Assembly: GCA_900315975.1 (NCBI GenBank)
Contig: ONBA01000042.1
Coordinates: 1-17,917 of the forward strand
Direction of reading: 5' to 3'
Source: an uncultured Ruminococcus sp.
Lineage (GTDB): Bacteria > Bacillota_A > Clostridia > Oscillospirales > Ruminococcaceae
DNA: 17,917 nt
The translations under genes and the position numbers were made by a program. The notes under the pieces were generated by a model. The model was not told the origin of the DNA. It worked only from the letters and a program-made list of their open reading frames with translations, and did no database searches. This document shows positions 1-5,668 of the stretch, one piece after another (the first letter of the stretch is position 1; every line of letters starts with the position of its first letter).

Positions 1-37
1 TTCAGCTTGCAGGTACTAATCGGTCGAGGGCTTTTCC
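1..37 (+). rRNA. 23S rRNA, 3' end only
   Basis: The first bases contain GGTACTAATCGGTCGAGGG, the conserved end of bacterial 23S rRNA (the tail ends in GGTACTAAT, a short variable stretch, then GAGG-CTT). Only the final ~35 nt are in the window, so the gene body lies upstream and the operon is read on the plus strand. The exact mature 3' end is estimated from the family pattern. Confidence 0.85.
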
Positions 38-98
38 TTTTACTTCTACTAATCTAAGTTCTCCCTCAGCATTACTGCTTTATTTCAAGTTTCAAAAG

Positions 99-120
99 TT
101 TTTCAAAAAAATTTGAAAAA
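99..120 (+). other. A/T-only inverted repeat after 23S rRNA
   Basis: TTTTTCAAA (99-107) and TTTGAAAAA (112-120) are perfect inverted repeats around an AAAA loop, between the 23S end and the next promoter. It may help end rRNA operon transcription, but the stem has only two G-C pairs and no separate U-tract follows on the plus strand. Confidence 0.3.
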
Positions 121-124
121 CCGC

Positions 125-153
125 TTGACAAATCATTTATAATGTGATATAAT
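125..153 (+). promoter_or_regulatory. Housekeeping (SigA/sigma-70) promoter for the tRNA-5S cluster
   Basis: A perfect -35 TTGACA (125-130) and a perfect -10 TATAAT (148-153) are separated by exactly 17 bp. tRNA-Lys begins 19 bp after the -10, so the transcript would start around 160. This means tRNA-Lys, tRNA-Glu, 5S and tRNA-Asn can be transcribed independently of the upstream 23S gene. Confidence 0.9.
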
Positions 154-171
154 AGTTAAGCAATCTGATAT

Positions 172-247
172 GCACCATTAGCTCAGTTGGTAGAGCAACT
201 GACTCTTAATCAGTGGGTCCTGGGTTCGAGTCCCCGATGGTGCACCA
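172..247 (+). tRNA. tRNA-Lys(CTT)
   Basis: A full cloverleaf is visible. Acceptor GCACCAT pairs with ATGGTGC (237-243), the D-arm is GCTCAGTTGGTAGAGC, the anticodon stem ACTGA/TCAGT encloses loop CTCTTAA with anticodon CTT, and the T-arm carries GGTTCGAGTCC. CCA (245-247) is encoded. It is the first gene after the promoter at 125-153. Confidence 0.97.
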
Positions 248-250
248 AAT

Positions 251-325
251 GGCCCGTTGGTCAAGCGGTTAAGACACCGGCCTCTCACGCCGGTAACACC
301 AGTTCGATTCTGGTACGGGTCACCA
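251..325 (+). tRNA. tRNA-Glu(CTC)
   Basis: Acceptor GGCCCGT pairs with ACGGGTC (315-321, one G-T pair). The anticodon stem CCGGC/GCCGG encloses loop CTCTCAC, giving anticodon CTC. The T-arm contains AGTTCGATTCT and CCA (323-325) is encoded. It starts 3 bp after tRNA-Lys, in the same transcript. Confidence 0.95.
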
Positions 326-332
326 TATAATA

Positions 333-457
<125 letters not shown>

Positions 458-483
458 TGAGGATAAACGAGCTAATATAAATG

Positions 484-516
484 ACTAGTGCTGTTAAAGA
501 AATTTACAGCATTAGT
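484..516 (+). other. Hairpin in repeat copy 1
   Basis: ACTAGTGCTGT (484-494) pairs with ACAGCATTAGT (506-516) as an 11-bp stem with one G-T wobble, closed by an A-rich loop. Compared with copy 2, the C-G pair at 491/509 is replaced by T-A, a compensatory change supporting a real structure. No U-tract follows, so a processing signal is more likely than a terminator. Confidence 0.6.
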
Positions 517-525
517 TAAATATAT

Positions 526-550
526 TCCTCCTTAGCTCAGTCGGTAGGGC
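526..550 (+). pseudogene. Truncated tRNA-Asn (5' head only)
   Basis: TCCTCCTTAGCTCAGTCGGT and the bases after it match the 5' acceptor strand and D-arm of the intact tRNA-Asn 120 bp downstream. After 550 the sequence switches to repeat copy 2 and no anticodon or T-arm follows. It cannot fold as a tRNA and is a by-product of the tandem duplication. Confidence 0.9.
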
Positions 551-670
551 AAGTGTATGAGATTACACCAAATGCCGTGAGGATAAACGAGCTAATATAA
601 AAGACTAATGTTGTTAAAGAAATTTACAACATTAGTTAAATATATTCCTCCTTAGCTCAGTCGGTAGAGC
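551..670 (+). repeat. 120-bp tandem repeat, copy 2
   Basis: This is the second, directly abutting copy of the unit at 431-550. It ends inside the D-arm of the complete tRNA-Asn. It starts with AAGTGTATGAGATTACACC, related to the 5S tail in copy 1, but lacks the CACCG that could close the 5S helix. Confidence 0.92.
604..636 (+). other. Hairpin in repeat copy 2
   Basis: ACTAATGTTGT (604-614) pairs perfectly with ACAACATTAGT (626-636); after one mismatch, two more A-T pairs close the loop. The T-A pair at 611/629 replaces C-G in copy 1. It lies 10 bp before tRNA-Asn and may guide tRNA 5' processing. Confidence 0.6.
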
Positions 671-721
671 ACTCGGCTGTTAACCGAGTTGTCGCCCGTT
701 CGAGCCGGGCAGGGGGAGCCA
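646..721 (+). tRNA. tRNA-Asn(GTT)
   Basis: Acceptor TCCTCCT pairs with AGGGGGA (711-717, one T-G pair). The D-arm is GCTCAGTCGGTAGAGC, the anticodon stem CTCGG/CCGAG encloses CTGTTAA with anticodon GTT, and the T-arm contains CGTTCGAGCCG. G718 is the discriminator and CCA (719-721) is encoded. It is the last gene of the cluster and a plausible attachment site for the element that follows. Confidence 0.96.
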
Positions 722-725
722 GTTG

Positions 726-751
726 AACGTCTGCAATAGCAGACGTTTTTT
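726..751 (+). terminator. Rho-independent terminator of the tRNA cluster
   Basis: AACGTCTGC (726-734) and GCAGACGTT (739-747) form a perfect 9-bp stem around AATA, with six T (746-751). It lies 4 bp after the CCA end of tRNA-Asn. Confidence 0.93.
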
Positions 752-769
752 GTTATACAAATGTATTTT

Positions 770-818
770 AGCCGATTTTGTTGGTTTCGTACAGAAGCCA
801 AACAAGGTCGGCTTTTTT
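770..818 (+). terminator. Long-stem rho-independent terminator upstream of the ArdC-like gene
   Basis: AGCCGA (770-775) pairs with TCGGCT (808-813). Inside it TTGTTGG pairs imperfectly with CCAAACAA, and a run of six T follows (813-818). No recognised gene ends just before it, so it probably insulates the element from rRNA/tRNA transcription or ends a transcript of the lost element edge. It overlaps the longest reading of the first gene, which argues that translation starts further downstream. Confidence 0.75.
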
Positions 819-1854
819 GCATATATACACATTATTAAAAAAGGAGGAGGTCGATAATACGGCTTGGAAAAAGAAACTCACACCGCAGCAGAAAGCTGAA
901 TACAAGGCAGAGAAGCGTGAGGAAATGCGGAATCTGTTCAAGAAAATTGATGACGGCGTTAAGGCTGTATTCGAGTCAGAGCGATACAAGGAGTGCCTGC
1001 GATATATGAGCAAATTCACAAACTACTCTGCCGGGAATTGTATCCTGATTATGCTCCAGAAACCGGATGCAAGCCTTGTAGCAGCCTTCGGCAAATGGAA
1101 AGAGCTCGGCAGAACTGTAAACAAAGGCGAAAAAGGAATAGCCATACTCGCACCTATGACATTCAAGACAAAGGAACTCCGGGAACAGCCGGTAATGGAT
1201 AACAAAGGACAACAGATATTCAATTCGGACGGCTCTGAGAAAAAAGAGAAAGTGGAGGTTGAGGAAACTTCGATCGGTTTCAGGAAAGTGTATGTCTTTG
1301 ACGTATCTCAGACCAGTGGAGAACCTGTACCCGAATTTGCAAATGAGCTGAACGAGGACATCGAGCCTGAACACGTTGATGCAGTATTAAATGCTGTCAG
1401 GAGCACGGCAGGCATTCCGGTCGATGTTGAGAATATCAGCGGCGGAGCAAAAGGCTTTTACAGCTATGCTGAACAGCGTATCGTAATAAAGGCAGGTCTC
1501 AGCGGCGCACAAGCCGTAAAGACTGCCATTCACGAATGTGCTCATGCCTTGCTGCACGATCCTGACAAAAAGCTTCCAACGGCAAATACTTCCCGAAGTG
1601 ATAAGGAAGTCCAGGCAGAATCAGTGGCATACATTGTAGCTTCAAGGTACGGACTGGACACAAGCGAGTACAGTTTCCCGTACATAGCTTCATGGAGCGA
1701 GGGCAAGCCCCTTGAACAGCTCAACCGCTTCCTCAATGAGATACAGGAGACTGCAAGAACAATATGCAGTGCCATTGACACTGAGCTTCAGTCTTTATCC
1801 GAAAATCCAACAGAAGAACAGACCGAGGACGAATGCCTCGGTCTTGCTATGTAA
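778..1854 (+). CDS. ArdC-like antirestriction protein with ImmA/IrrE-type metallopeptidase domain
   Basis: Residues ~55-120 of this longest reading (YSAGNCILIML...FGKWKELGR.VNKGEKGIAIL) match the ArdC-type N-terminal ssDNA-binding domain (DUF1738 style). The C-terminal half has a zinc-peptidase HECAH motif (H252, E253, H256) and a downstream E281 in QAESVAYIV, as in ImmA/IrrE peptidases. Such proteins protect incoming conjugative DNA from restriction or cleave repressors. Coordinates start at an in-frame TTG, but this lies inside the hairpin at 770-818 and has no good ribosome-binding site. The strong AAGGAGGAGG (841-850) is followed by AATACGGCTTGG with no in-frame ATG/GTG/TTG; the first canonical start after it is ATG 925, which would cut into the conserved domain. 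A one-base loss from an original ATG near 857 is the simplest explanation. The domain calls are firm; the start and expression are not. Confidence 0.82.
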   Translation: MLVSYRSQTRSAFLHIYTLLKKEEVDNTAWKKKLTPQQKAEYKAEKREEMRNLFKKIDDGVKAVFESERYKECLRYMSKFTNYSAGNCILIMLQKPDASLVAAFGKWKELGRTVNKGEKGIAILAPMTFKTKELREQPVMDNKGQQIFNSDGSEKKEKVEVEETSIGFRKVYVFDVSQTSGEPVPEFANELNEDIEPEHVDAVLNAVRSTAGIPVDVENISGGAKGFYSYAEQRIVIKAGLSGAQAVKTAIHECAHALLHDPDKKLPTANTSRSDKEVQAESVAYIVASRYGLDTSEYSFPYIASWSEGKPLEQLNRFLNEIQETARTICSAIDTELQSLSENPTEEQTEDECLGLAM

Positions 1855-1864
1855 AGGAGAAAAT

Positions 1865-2197
1865 ATGGAGATAAAAACTATCAAAGCACCAATGACCGAC
1901 AGCGAAAAGAAGCTGCTGGACATCATATCTAAAACCGCAGACCGGATAGCGACCTTCGCTCACCTCGGGCGCAGGGACTTCACTCTTGAAGAAGTGCTGA
2001 ATGATATGAACTGCGATTATGACGATATTCGCCGCCTTATCCGCAGTTCAGTGGCAGAGATACTGAAAGAGAAACCGGATATATCAACTGTTAATGTATG
2101 TGACCTTGACATTTCCTTTCAGCCGGAGATAACAGTTACAACACAAGAAACACAGAACTTGACCGCTGATGAAGAATTCGGCGGTCTGTCTATTTAA
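1865..2197 (+). CDS. Hypothetical 110-residue accessory protein
   Basis: The start ATG 1865 follows AAAGGAG, which overlaps the stop of the ArdC-like gene, so the two are probably co-translated. The protein begins MEIKTIKAPMTDSEKKLLD. It is rich in charged residues, with predicted helices (LLDIISKTADRIATFAHLG; TLEEVLNDMNCDYDDIRRLI) and a Thr/Glu-rich C-terminal tail. There is no signal peptide or membrane segment. I do not recognise the family. The LEEVLNDMNCDYDDIRRLIR stretch could be a small helical DNA- or protein-binding fold, but no motif proves this. Its position between an antirestriction gene and DUF4314 suggests an early accessory role. Confidence 0.75.
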   Translation: MEIKTIKAPMTDSEKKLLDIISKTADRIATFAHLGRRDFTLEEVLNDMNCDYDDIRRLIRSSVAEILKEKPDISTVNVCDLDISFQPEITVTTQETQNLTADEEFGGLSI

Positions 2198-2216
2198 GGA
2201 GGTGCATACGAAGCTT

Positions 2217-2480
2217 ATGAGAATACCGTGTGAACGAGAAATTGAGTATTACCGCAGCAAATATCCTGCCGGAACAAGGATATGCTGTGACTGTATGAAT
2301 GACGATCCAAGACCGATACCGCCCGGAACTACCGGAACGGTTGTCGGCGTTGATGATATGTGCAGCATTTTAGTGAAATGGGACAATGGCAGCAGCTTGT
2401 CACTTGTTCCCGGTACTGACTGTTTCCATGTCATAAAGCAAGAGGAAAATGAAGAACCTGATATGGAGATGCAGTTATGA
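2217..2480 (+). CDS. DUF4314 domain protein
   Basis: The 87-residue product contains YPAGTRICCDCMNDDPRPIPPGTTGTV..VDDMCSILVKWDNGSSLSLVPGTDCF. That is the DUF4314 pattern: PxGTR, then PIPPGTxGTV, VDD, WDNG.SL and a closing GxDxF. It is a small beta-rich domain, often in conjugative elements of Firmicutes, alone or fused to other accessory domains; its molecular role is unknown. AAGGAGG (2196-2202) lies 14 nt before ATG 2217, rather far, but an upstream start would add residues outside the domain. The stop overlaps the next start as ATGA (2477-2480), indicating translational coupling. Confidence 0.85.
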   Translation: MRIPCEREIEYYRSKYPAGTRICCDCMNDDPRPIPPGTTGTVVGVDDMCSILVKWDNGSSLSLVPGTDCFHVIKQEENEEPDMEMQL

Positions 2481-2827
2481 AAGTCAATGCGGCTGAGGAA
2501 AGCTTCGAGCTTATGGAAATGCTCGGACAGATCGTTCTCTTCACGAATATGAGAATTGACCGCGATACAGTACCGAAAGACCTGTATGTATACGATGTCA
2601 GGCACGATGATGACTGTACAGGCGAAATATGCGAAATAAAACCGTCCGTTATGGTAAATCACTGGGGTACGATAATCTGCAAAGAACCAATCTGTATGGA
2701 TGGTTACTGGCATAGCAAAATCGTTGACAAGTATGATTACAGCTATCTTGCCGACAGCGTTAAGCTCGATGAATATATAAATACGGACTATTCTCAAGAA
2801 CAGTCCGGCGGAATGGAGATGAACTAA
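2477..2827 (+). CDS. LPD28-like domain protein
   Basis: The 116-residue protein contains FTNMRIDRDTVPKDLYVYDVRHDDDC.GEICEIKP.VMVNHWGTIICKEPI. I associate this with the LPD28 family (large polyvalent protein-associated domain) of mobile elements; the assignment is from memory of the pattern. There is no signal peptide or membrane helix. The start ATG overlaps the DUF4314 stop as ATGA. Proteins of this kind are carried by conjugative elements and phages and are thought to act in the recipient around DNA entry; no enzymatic motif is visible. Confidence 0.75.
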   Translation: MKVNAAEESFELMEMLGQIVLFTNMRIDRDTVPKDLYVYDVRHDDDCTGEICEIKPSVMVNHWGTIICKEPICMDGYWHSKIVDKYDYSYLADSVKLDEYINTDYSQEQSGGMEMN

Positions 2828-2829
2828 AT

Positions 2830-3054
2830 ATGGCAGAAAAAGAAAGACCGATGTGTCCAATAATAGGTGCAAACGGCAATATCTTCAATATTCTTGGGAT
2901 AGCATCAGTAACACTAAAAAGAAACGGTATGGCTGATGAGGCAAAGGAAATGTACAGCAGAGTGACTTCCTCCGGCAGCTATGAGGAAGCGCTCAGCATT
3001 ATCATGGAATACGTTGAACCTTGCTGTGAAGAAGAAATGAAAATAGGTATGTAG
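2830..3054 (+). CDS. Small conserved-looking hypothetical protein (74 residues)
   Basis: The product begins MAEKERPMCPIIGANGNIFN and continues with ILGIASVTLKRNGMADEAKEMYSRV. The CPIIGANGN opening followed by an IA..L...GM..EA.EM helix looks like a small protein I have seen beside LPD and YodL genes in clostridial elements, but I know no function. It is soluble, with CC and EEE near the C-terminus. It starts 2 bp after the LPD28-like stop and belongs to the same operon. The ribosome-binding site is weak (GGAG at 2815-2818), so translation probably depends on coupling. Confidence 0.75.
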   Translation: MAEKERPMCPIIGANGNIFNILGIASVTLKRNGMADEAKEMYSRVTSSGSYEEALSIIMEYVEPCCEEEMKIGM

Positions 3055-3060
3055 CCTGTC

Positions 3061-3198
3061 TCAGCAGTGAAAACTGCTGTTGATATATATTTACTATTCA
3101 AAACCAGCGACGGCTCGGCTATAAATAGCCAATCTCGGAGCGATAAAGGAGGAATGAACTATGGATACGTCCTGATAATCTTAAAGAACGGAGGTATT
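3061..3198 (+). promoter_or_regulatory. Structured leader with a 4-residue mini-ORF
   Basis: CAGCAGT (3062-3068) and ACTGCTG (3073-3079) form a perfect stem on a GAAA tetraloop. A second hairpin, GGCTAT/ATAGCC, lies near 3114-3130. AAAGGAGG (3145-3152) is followed at good distance by ATG 3161, which reads only MDTS before TGA (3173-3175). A second site, GGAGG (3190-3194), then serves ATG 3199. A translated leader in front of the next gene is one reading; decay of a longer ORF is the other. Confidence 0.3.
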
Positions 3199-3396
3199 AT
3201 GCGAACAAGCAAAAGATACGAAAAAGCGAGCGTTGTGCTTACCGGTGATGTGCCGTCAATGCTGAAAAGAGCGAAGACCGTTCTGTCCCACAAGCAGTAC
3301 CGCGAGCTTTGCAACGCCGTCAACGATTCAGCGGACTATACTACCAAGAAAGGACTGATAAACGCCTGCTTGCAGGCAAAGAAAAATAACTTTTGA
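3199..3396 (+). CDS. Small basic hypothetical protein (65 residues)
   Basis: ATG 3199 follows GGAGG at 3190-3194. The product starts MRTSKRYEKASVVLTGDVPS and continues MLKRAKTVLSHKQYRELCNAV, ending KKNNF. It is basic and helical, without membrane segments. The frame is open upstream to ATG 3154, but that ATG is only 1 nt from its AGGAGG, too close for normal initiation, so the shorter form is preferred. The QYRELCNAV.DS.DY..KK pattern resembles small unnamed proteins in clostridial ICEs. It is the last gene before the terminator at 3398-3439. Confidence 0.65.
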   Translation: MRTSKRYEKASVVLTGDVPSMLKRAKTVLSHKQYRELCNAVNDSADYTTKKGLINACLQAKKNNF

Positions 3397-3397
3397 G

Positions 3398-3439
3398 CCG
3401 CCTGCCGGGAACAGAACTGTTCCTATGCAGGCGGTTTTT
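3398..3439 (+). terminator. Rho-independent terminator ending the first accessory operon
   Basis: CCGCCTGC (3398-3405) pairs with GCAGGCGG (3427-3434). Inside, GGAACAG (3408-3414) pairs with CTGTTCC (3417-3423). TTTTT follows (3435-3439). It begins 2 bp after the preceding stop and separates the ArdC/DUF4314 block from the methyltransferase block. Confidence 0.95.
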
Positions 3440-3483
3440 CTGTTTCCGTGGCACATGGATAATGGGCGGCGGAAAGGAGGCGT

Positions 3484-4317
3484 ATGAACAGTTTCATGTC
3501 GTGGGTGGGAGGCAAGAAGTCTCTCCGTGACGAAATACTGATACGTTTTCCGCTGAGCTATGGGCGATATATCGAGGTATTCGGCGGCGCAGGCTGGGTG
3601 CTCTTCCATAAGACACCTGAAGCCTTTGAGGTGTACAACGATGCCAACAGCAACCTTGTCAACCTCTACCGCTGCGTCAGGAAAAATCCCCGTAAGCTCA
3701 TACACAAGCTCAGATATATGATAAATGCCCGTGATGATTTCCGCTGTATCGTTGAACAGCGCAGACGAGGACTGTTCGCCCGTTTCCGTGACTACGACAG
3801 GGCGGCGAAGTTCTATTATCTCATACAGTACAGCTACGGTCATAAGACTGACCAGTATTGCTGCAAGCCTGTTCCGATGTGGAAGAAATTCCCCCTTATC
3901 GAAAGAGCTGCCGCAAGACTGCAAAGCGTTGCAATTGAGAACAGGGACTTTGAAGCCCTTATCAGGCTTTATGACAGACCTGAAAGCTTCTTCTACTGCG
4001 ATCCGCCGTATTATGATACTGAGAGCTTCTACAAGGACGTGGATTTCACAAGAGAAGATCACATCAGGCTCAGGAACACATTGCTTGAATGCGAGGGCAA
4101 GTTCCTTGTGTCATACAACGACTGCCCTGAGATAAGGGAACTCTGGAATATCCCCGGAATATACATTGAGGCAGTCACAAGGCTCAATAACCTTGCTCAG
4201 AGATACGAAAGCGGTGCTGAATATCACGAAGTGTTTATCAGCAACTACGATACGTCCGAAAGGCAAAATACATTCCGTCAGCTCTCGTTCCTTGACGCTG
4301 ACGAGGAAGGAATATGA
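3484..4317 (+). CDS. Orphan DNA adenine methyltransferase (Dam/D12 class)
   Basis: The 277-residue protein has WVGGKKSLRDEIL (residues 7-19), the SAM-binding FGGAGW motif (33-38) and the catalytic DPPY motif (173-176). This order is that of D12-class N6-adenine methyltransferases, and the length is normal. It would transfer a methyl group from SAM to adenine in a short target site that cannot be read from the sequence. No restriction endonuclease lies nearby, so it is an orphan. In this context it most likely shields element DNA from host restriction alongside the ArdC-like protein. A strong GGAAAGGAGG sits just before ATG 3484. It is the first gene after the terminator at 3398-3439; a promoter could lie in 3440-3470, but none is convincing. 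Its stop lies 1 bp before the next start. Confidence 0.93.
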   Translation: MNSFMSWVGGKKSLRDEILIRFPLSYGRYIEVFGGAGWVLFHKTPEAFEVYNDANSNLVNLYRCVRKNPRKLIHKLRYMINARDDFRCIVEQRRRGLFARFRDYDRAAKFYYLIQYSYGHKTDQYCCKPVPMWKKFPLIERAAARLQSVAIENRDFEALIRLYDRPESFFYCDPPYYDTESFYKDVDFTREDHIRLRNTLLECEGKFLVSYNDCPEIRELWNIPGIYIEAVTRLNNLAQRYESGAEYHEVFISNYDTSERQNTFRQLSFLDADEEGI

Positions 4318-4318
4318 T

Positions 4319-4519
4319 ATGAAGAAGATGATACACACACTCGGATATGTCGATGATAACGACGATATAGTGATCATGGGCATAGTCCATACGGAGAATA
4401 CTGAAAAGCTCGTCCGCTTTACACTCGGCGAGGAAGTGACAGCTCAGCTGATCGAGAGCAGCAAGGATATTCCTCCTGATCTCATAAGCAGTATTTTTAA
4501 GGGAGAGGCTGATGAGTGA
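4319..4519 (+). CDS. Small acidic hypothetical protein (66 residues)
   Basis: ATG 4319 lies 1 bp after the methyltransferase stop, with GAGGAAGGA inside that gene's end as ribosome-binding site. The product begins MKKMIHTLGYVDDNDDIVIM and continues with GIVHTENTEKLVRFTLGEEV. It is acidic, with a likely small beta-rich fold, no membrane segment and no recognised domain. Its stop overlaps the start of the next gene by 8 bp (4512-4519), so the three genes are translationally coupled. Confidence 0.7.
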   Translation: MKKMIHTLGYVDDNDDIVIMGIVHTENTEKLVRFTLGEEVTAQLIESSKDIPPDLISSIFKGEADE

Positions 4520-5534
4520 AAGACTTAAAGTGCTTGACAGCAGCAAGTGTATTCCCGATGACAGGGAGTATGCCGAAAAACTGCTCATAATCAAGCCGTC
4601 AGCACTGAAAGAGGAATTCCGTCAGCCCTACTTCCAGTATTTCTATGCCACAAGCGGCTTCGGCTGCTATCCGGATAAACTGGGAGGAAAGGTGTTCGGA
4701 AAGATACTTGCTGACGGCGAGGAATGCTGTTTCCACCGCAGTGACTTCTTAGGAGCAGCTGATACGGAACAGCTTCCTCAGTGGGCGAAAACAAGACTTG
4801 AACAGCTTACAGCTCCGAAAATGCGGATAAGGGTGTTCCAGATCAATGACGAAAAAGACGAGGATAACTTGATGTTCCGCAGCTTCACTGATGTTCAGCA
4901 GAAAGGCGGCATTGATCCGGCGATATACCGTCAGGTCTATGGCGGTATTGTCAACTGCTCGAATGCTGAAGGAGTATTTGCAATGTGCAATACAAAGCCT
5001 CCTCCCGGATATTATGGTCACTCAATGTCGGTATCAGATATAGTTGAAATATGTGACGGCGAGCATAAAGGCTTCTATTACTGTGACAGTATCGGCTTTG
5101 AAAAGATTGACTTTGATACTGAAAAAGTTGACAGGAGCGATATGCTTAAAGTCCTCATTGTCGAATGCGGAAAAGAGCCGTATGAGGCTGAGATCCGTGA
5201 CGAACTGGAAGCCAAGCAGAGCGTTGTCGGAGGGCTGATAGAGCCGGTGTACTTTGCACCGGACGATAACGCCCTTATCTACTGCGATGAGGAATTCCTG
5301 CTGAAAGACTGTCAGCCGAACCGCAAGGTCGGAAGTCTCATAATCCACGGTACATTTATGGTGGTTGGCAACGGCGAGAACAAGTACGGCGAGGGCATAG
5401 AGGTCTCGCTGACAGATGAGCAGATAGAAGAATATTCTGAAATGTTACGGAATCCGCTGGTATATATGACAAAGGAGGAACTTGCGGAAATGCAGGAAGA
5501 ACCGGACTACGAAATAACTCAGGAGGTGCTATGA
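4512..5534 (+). CDS. YodL-like and DUF3846 multidomain accessory protein
   Basis: Three regions can be seen in 340 residues. Residues ~1-100 are an unrecognised N-terminal module (REYAEKLLIIKPSALKEEF). Residues ~104-178 match YodL-like domains: MRIRVFQIN....DNLMFRSFTDV..KGGIDPAIYRQVYGG and GYYGHSMSVSDIVEI. Residues ~211-300 match DUF3846: LKVLIVECGK.PYEAEI.DELEAKQ..VGG.IEPVYF, then ALIYCDEEFL and NRKVGSLIIHGTFMVV. Such polyvalent proteins are typical of Firmicutes conjugative elements and are thought to act after entry into the recipient; no catalytic residues are evident. It is cytosolic by appearance. Its start overlaps the previous gene and its stop overlaps the next as ATGA (5531-5534). 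Confidence 0.85.
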   Translation: MSERLKVLDSSKCIPDDREYAEKLLIIKPSALKEEFRQPYFQYFYATSGFGCYPDKLGGKVFGKILADGEECCFHRSDFLGAADTEQLPQWAKTRLEQLTAPKMRIRVFQINDEKDEDNLMFRSFTDVQQKGGIDPAIYRQVYGGIVNCSNAEGVFAMCNTKPPPGYYGHSMSVSDIVEICDGEHKGFYYCDSIGFEKIDFDTEKVDRSDMLKVLIVECGKEPYEAEIRDELEAKQSVVGGLIEPVYFAPDDNALIYCDEEFLLKDCQPNRKVGSLIIHGTFMVVGNGENKYGEGIEVSLTDEQIEEYSEMLRNPLVYMTKEELAEMQEEPDYEITQEVL

Positions 5535-5668
5535 AAGAGGAAATATTTATCCCGTCTCCCCTTGCGGATGAGCTTGAAAAAGCAGCCGCTGAACAGGGCG
5601 TGACGGCAGACGAGATCGCTGAGAATGCGGTACGGAACTTTTTAAGGAGTGAGAATTATGGCAGATGA
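5531..5668 (+). CDS. Minimal ribbon-helix-helix-like protein (45 residues)
   Basis: ATG 5531 follows AGGAGG (5521-5526) and overlaps the YodL-like stop. The product begins MKEEIFIPSPLADELEKAAAE and continues QGVTADEIAENAVRNFL. A short beta strand (EIFIPS) is followed by two helices separated by a QGVT turn, the layout of Arc/MetJ-type ribbon-helix-helix proteins. Its 3' end runs 11 bp into the start of the next, larger RHH gene in another frame (5658-5668). It may form mixed dimers with that protein or autoregulate the operon; this is inferred from fold and position only. Confidence 0.72.
   Translation: MKEEIFIPSPLADELEKAAAEQGVTADEIAENAVRNFLRSENYGR

Noticed and set aside
754..765. ATACA/TGTAT inverted repeat as an operator or attachment core
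   Set aside because: It is short, A/T-rich and lies between two terminators without a nearby promoter. No second copy was noticed in the window.
2249..2872. Long minus-strand open frame (207 codons)
   Set aside because: It lies fully opposite three well-supported plus-strand genes with proper starts and recognised domains. No family features appear in its translation.
3154..3198. Upstream start ATG 3154 for the gene ending at 3396
   Set aside because: It is only 1 nt from its AGGAGG, too close for normal initiation, while ATG 3199 has its own GGAGG.
3328..4062. Minus-strand open frame of 244 codons
   Set aside because: It runs opposite the methyltransferase with its FGGAGW and DPPY motifs, and crosses the terminator at 3398-3439.
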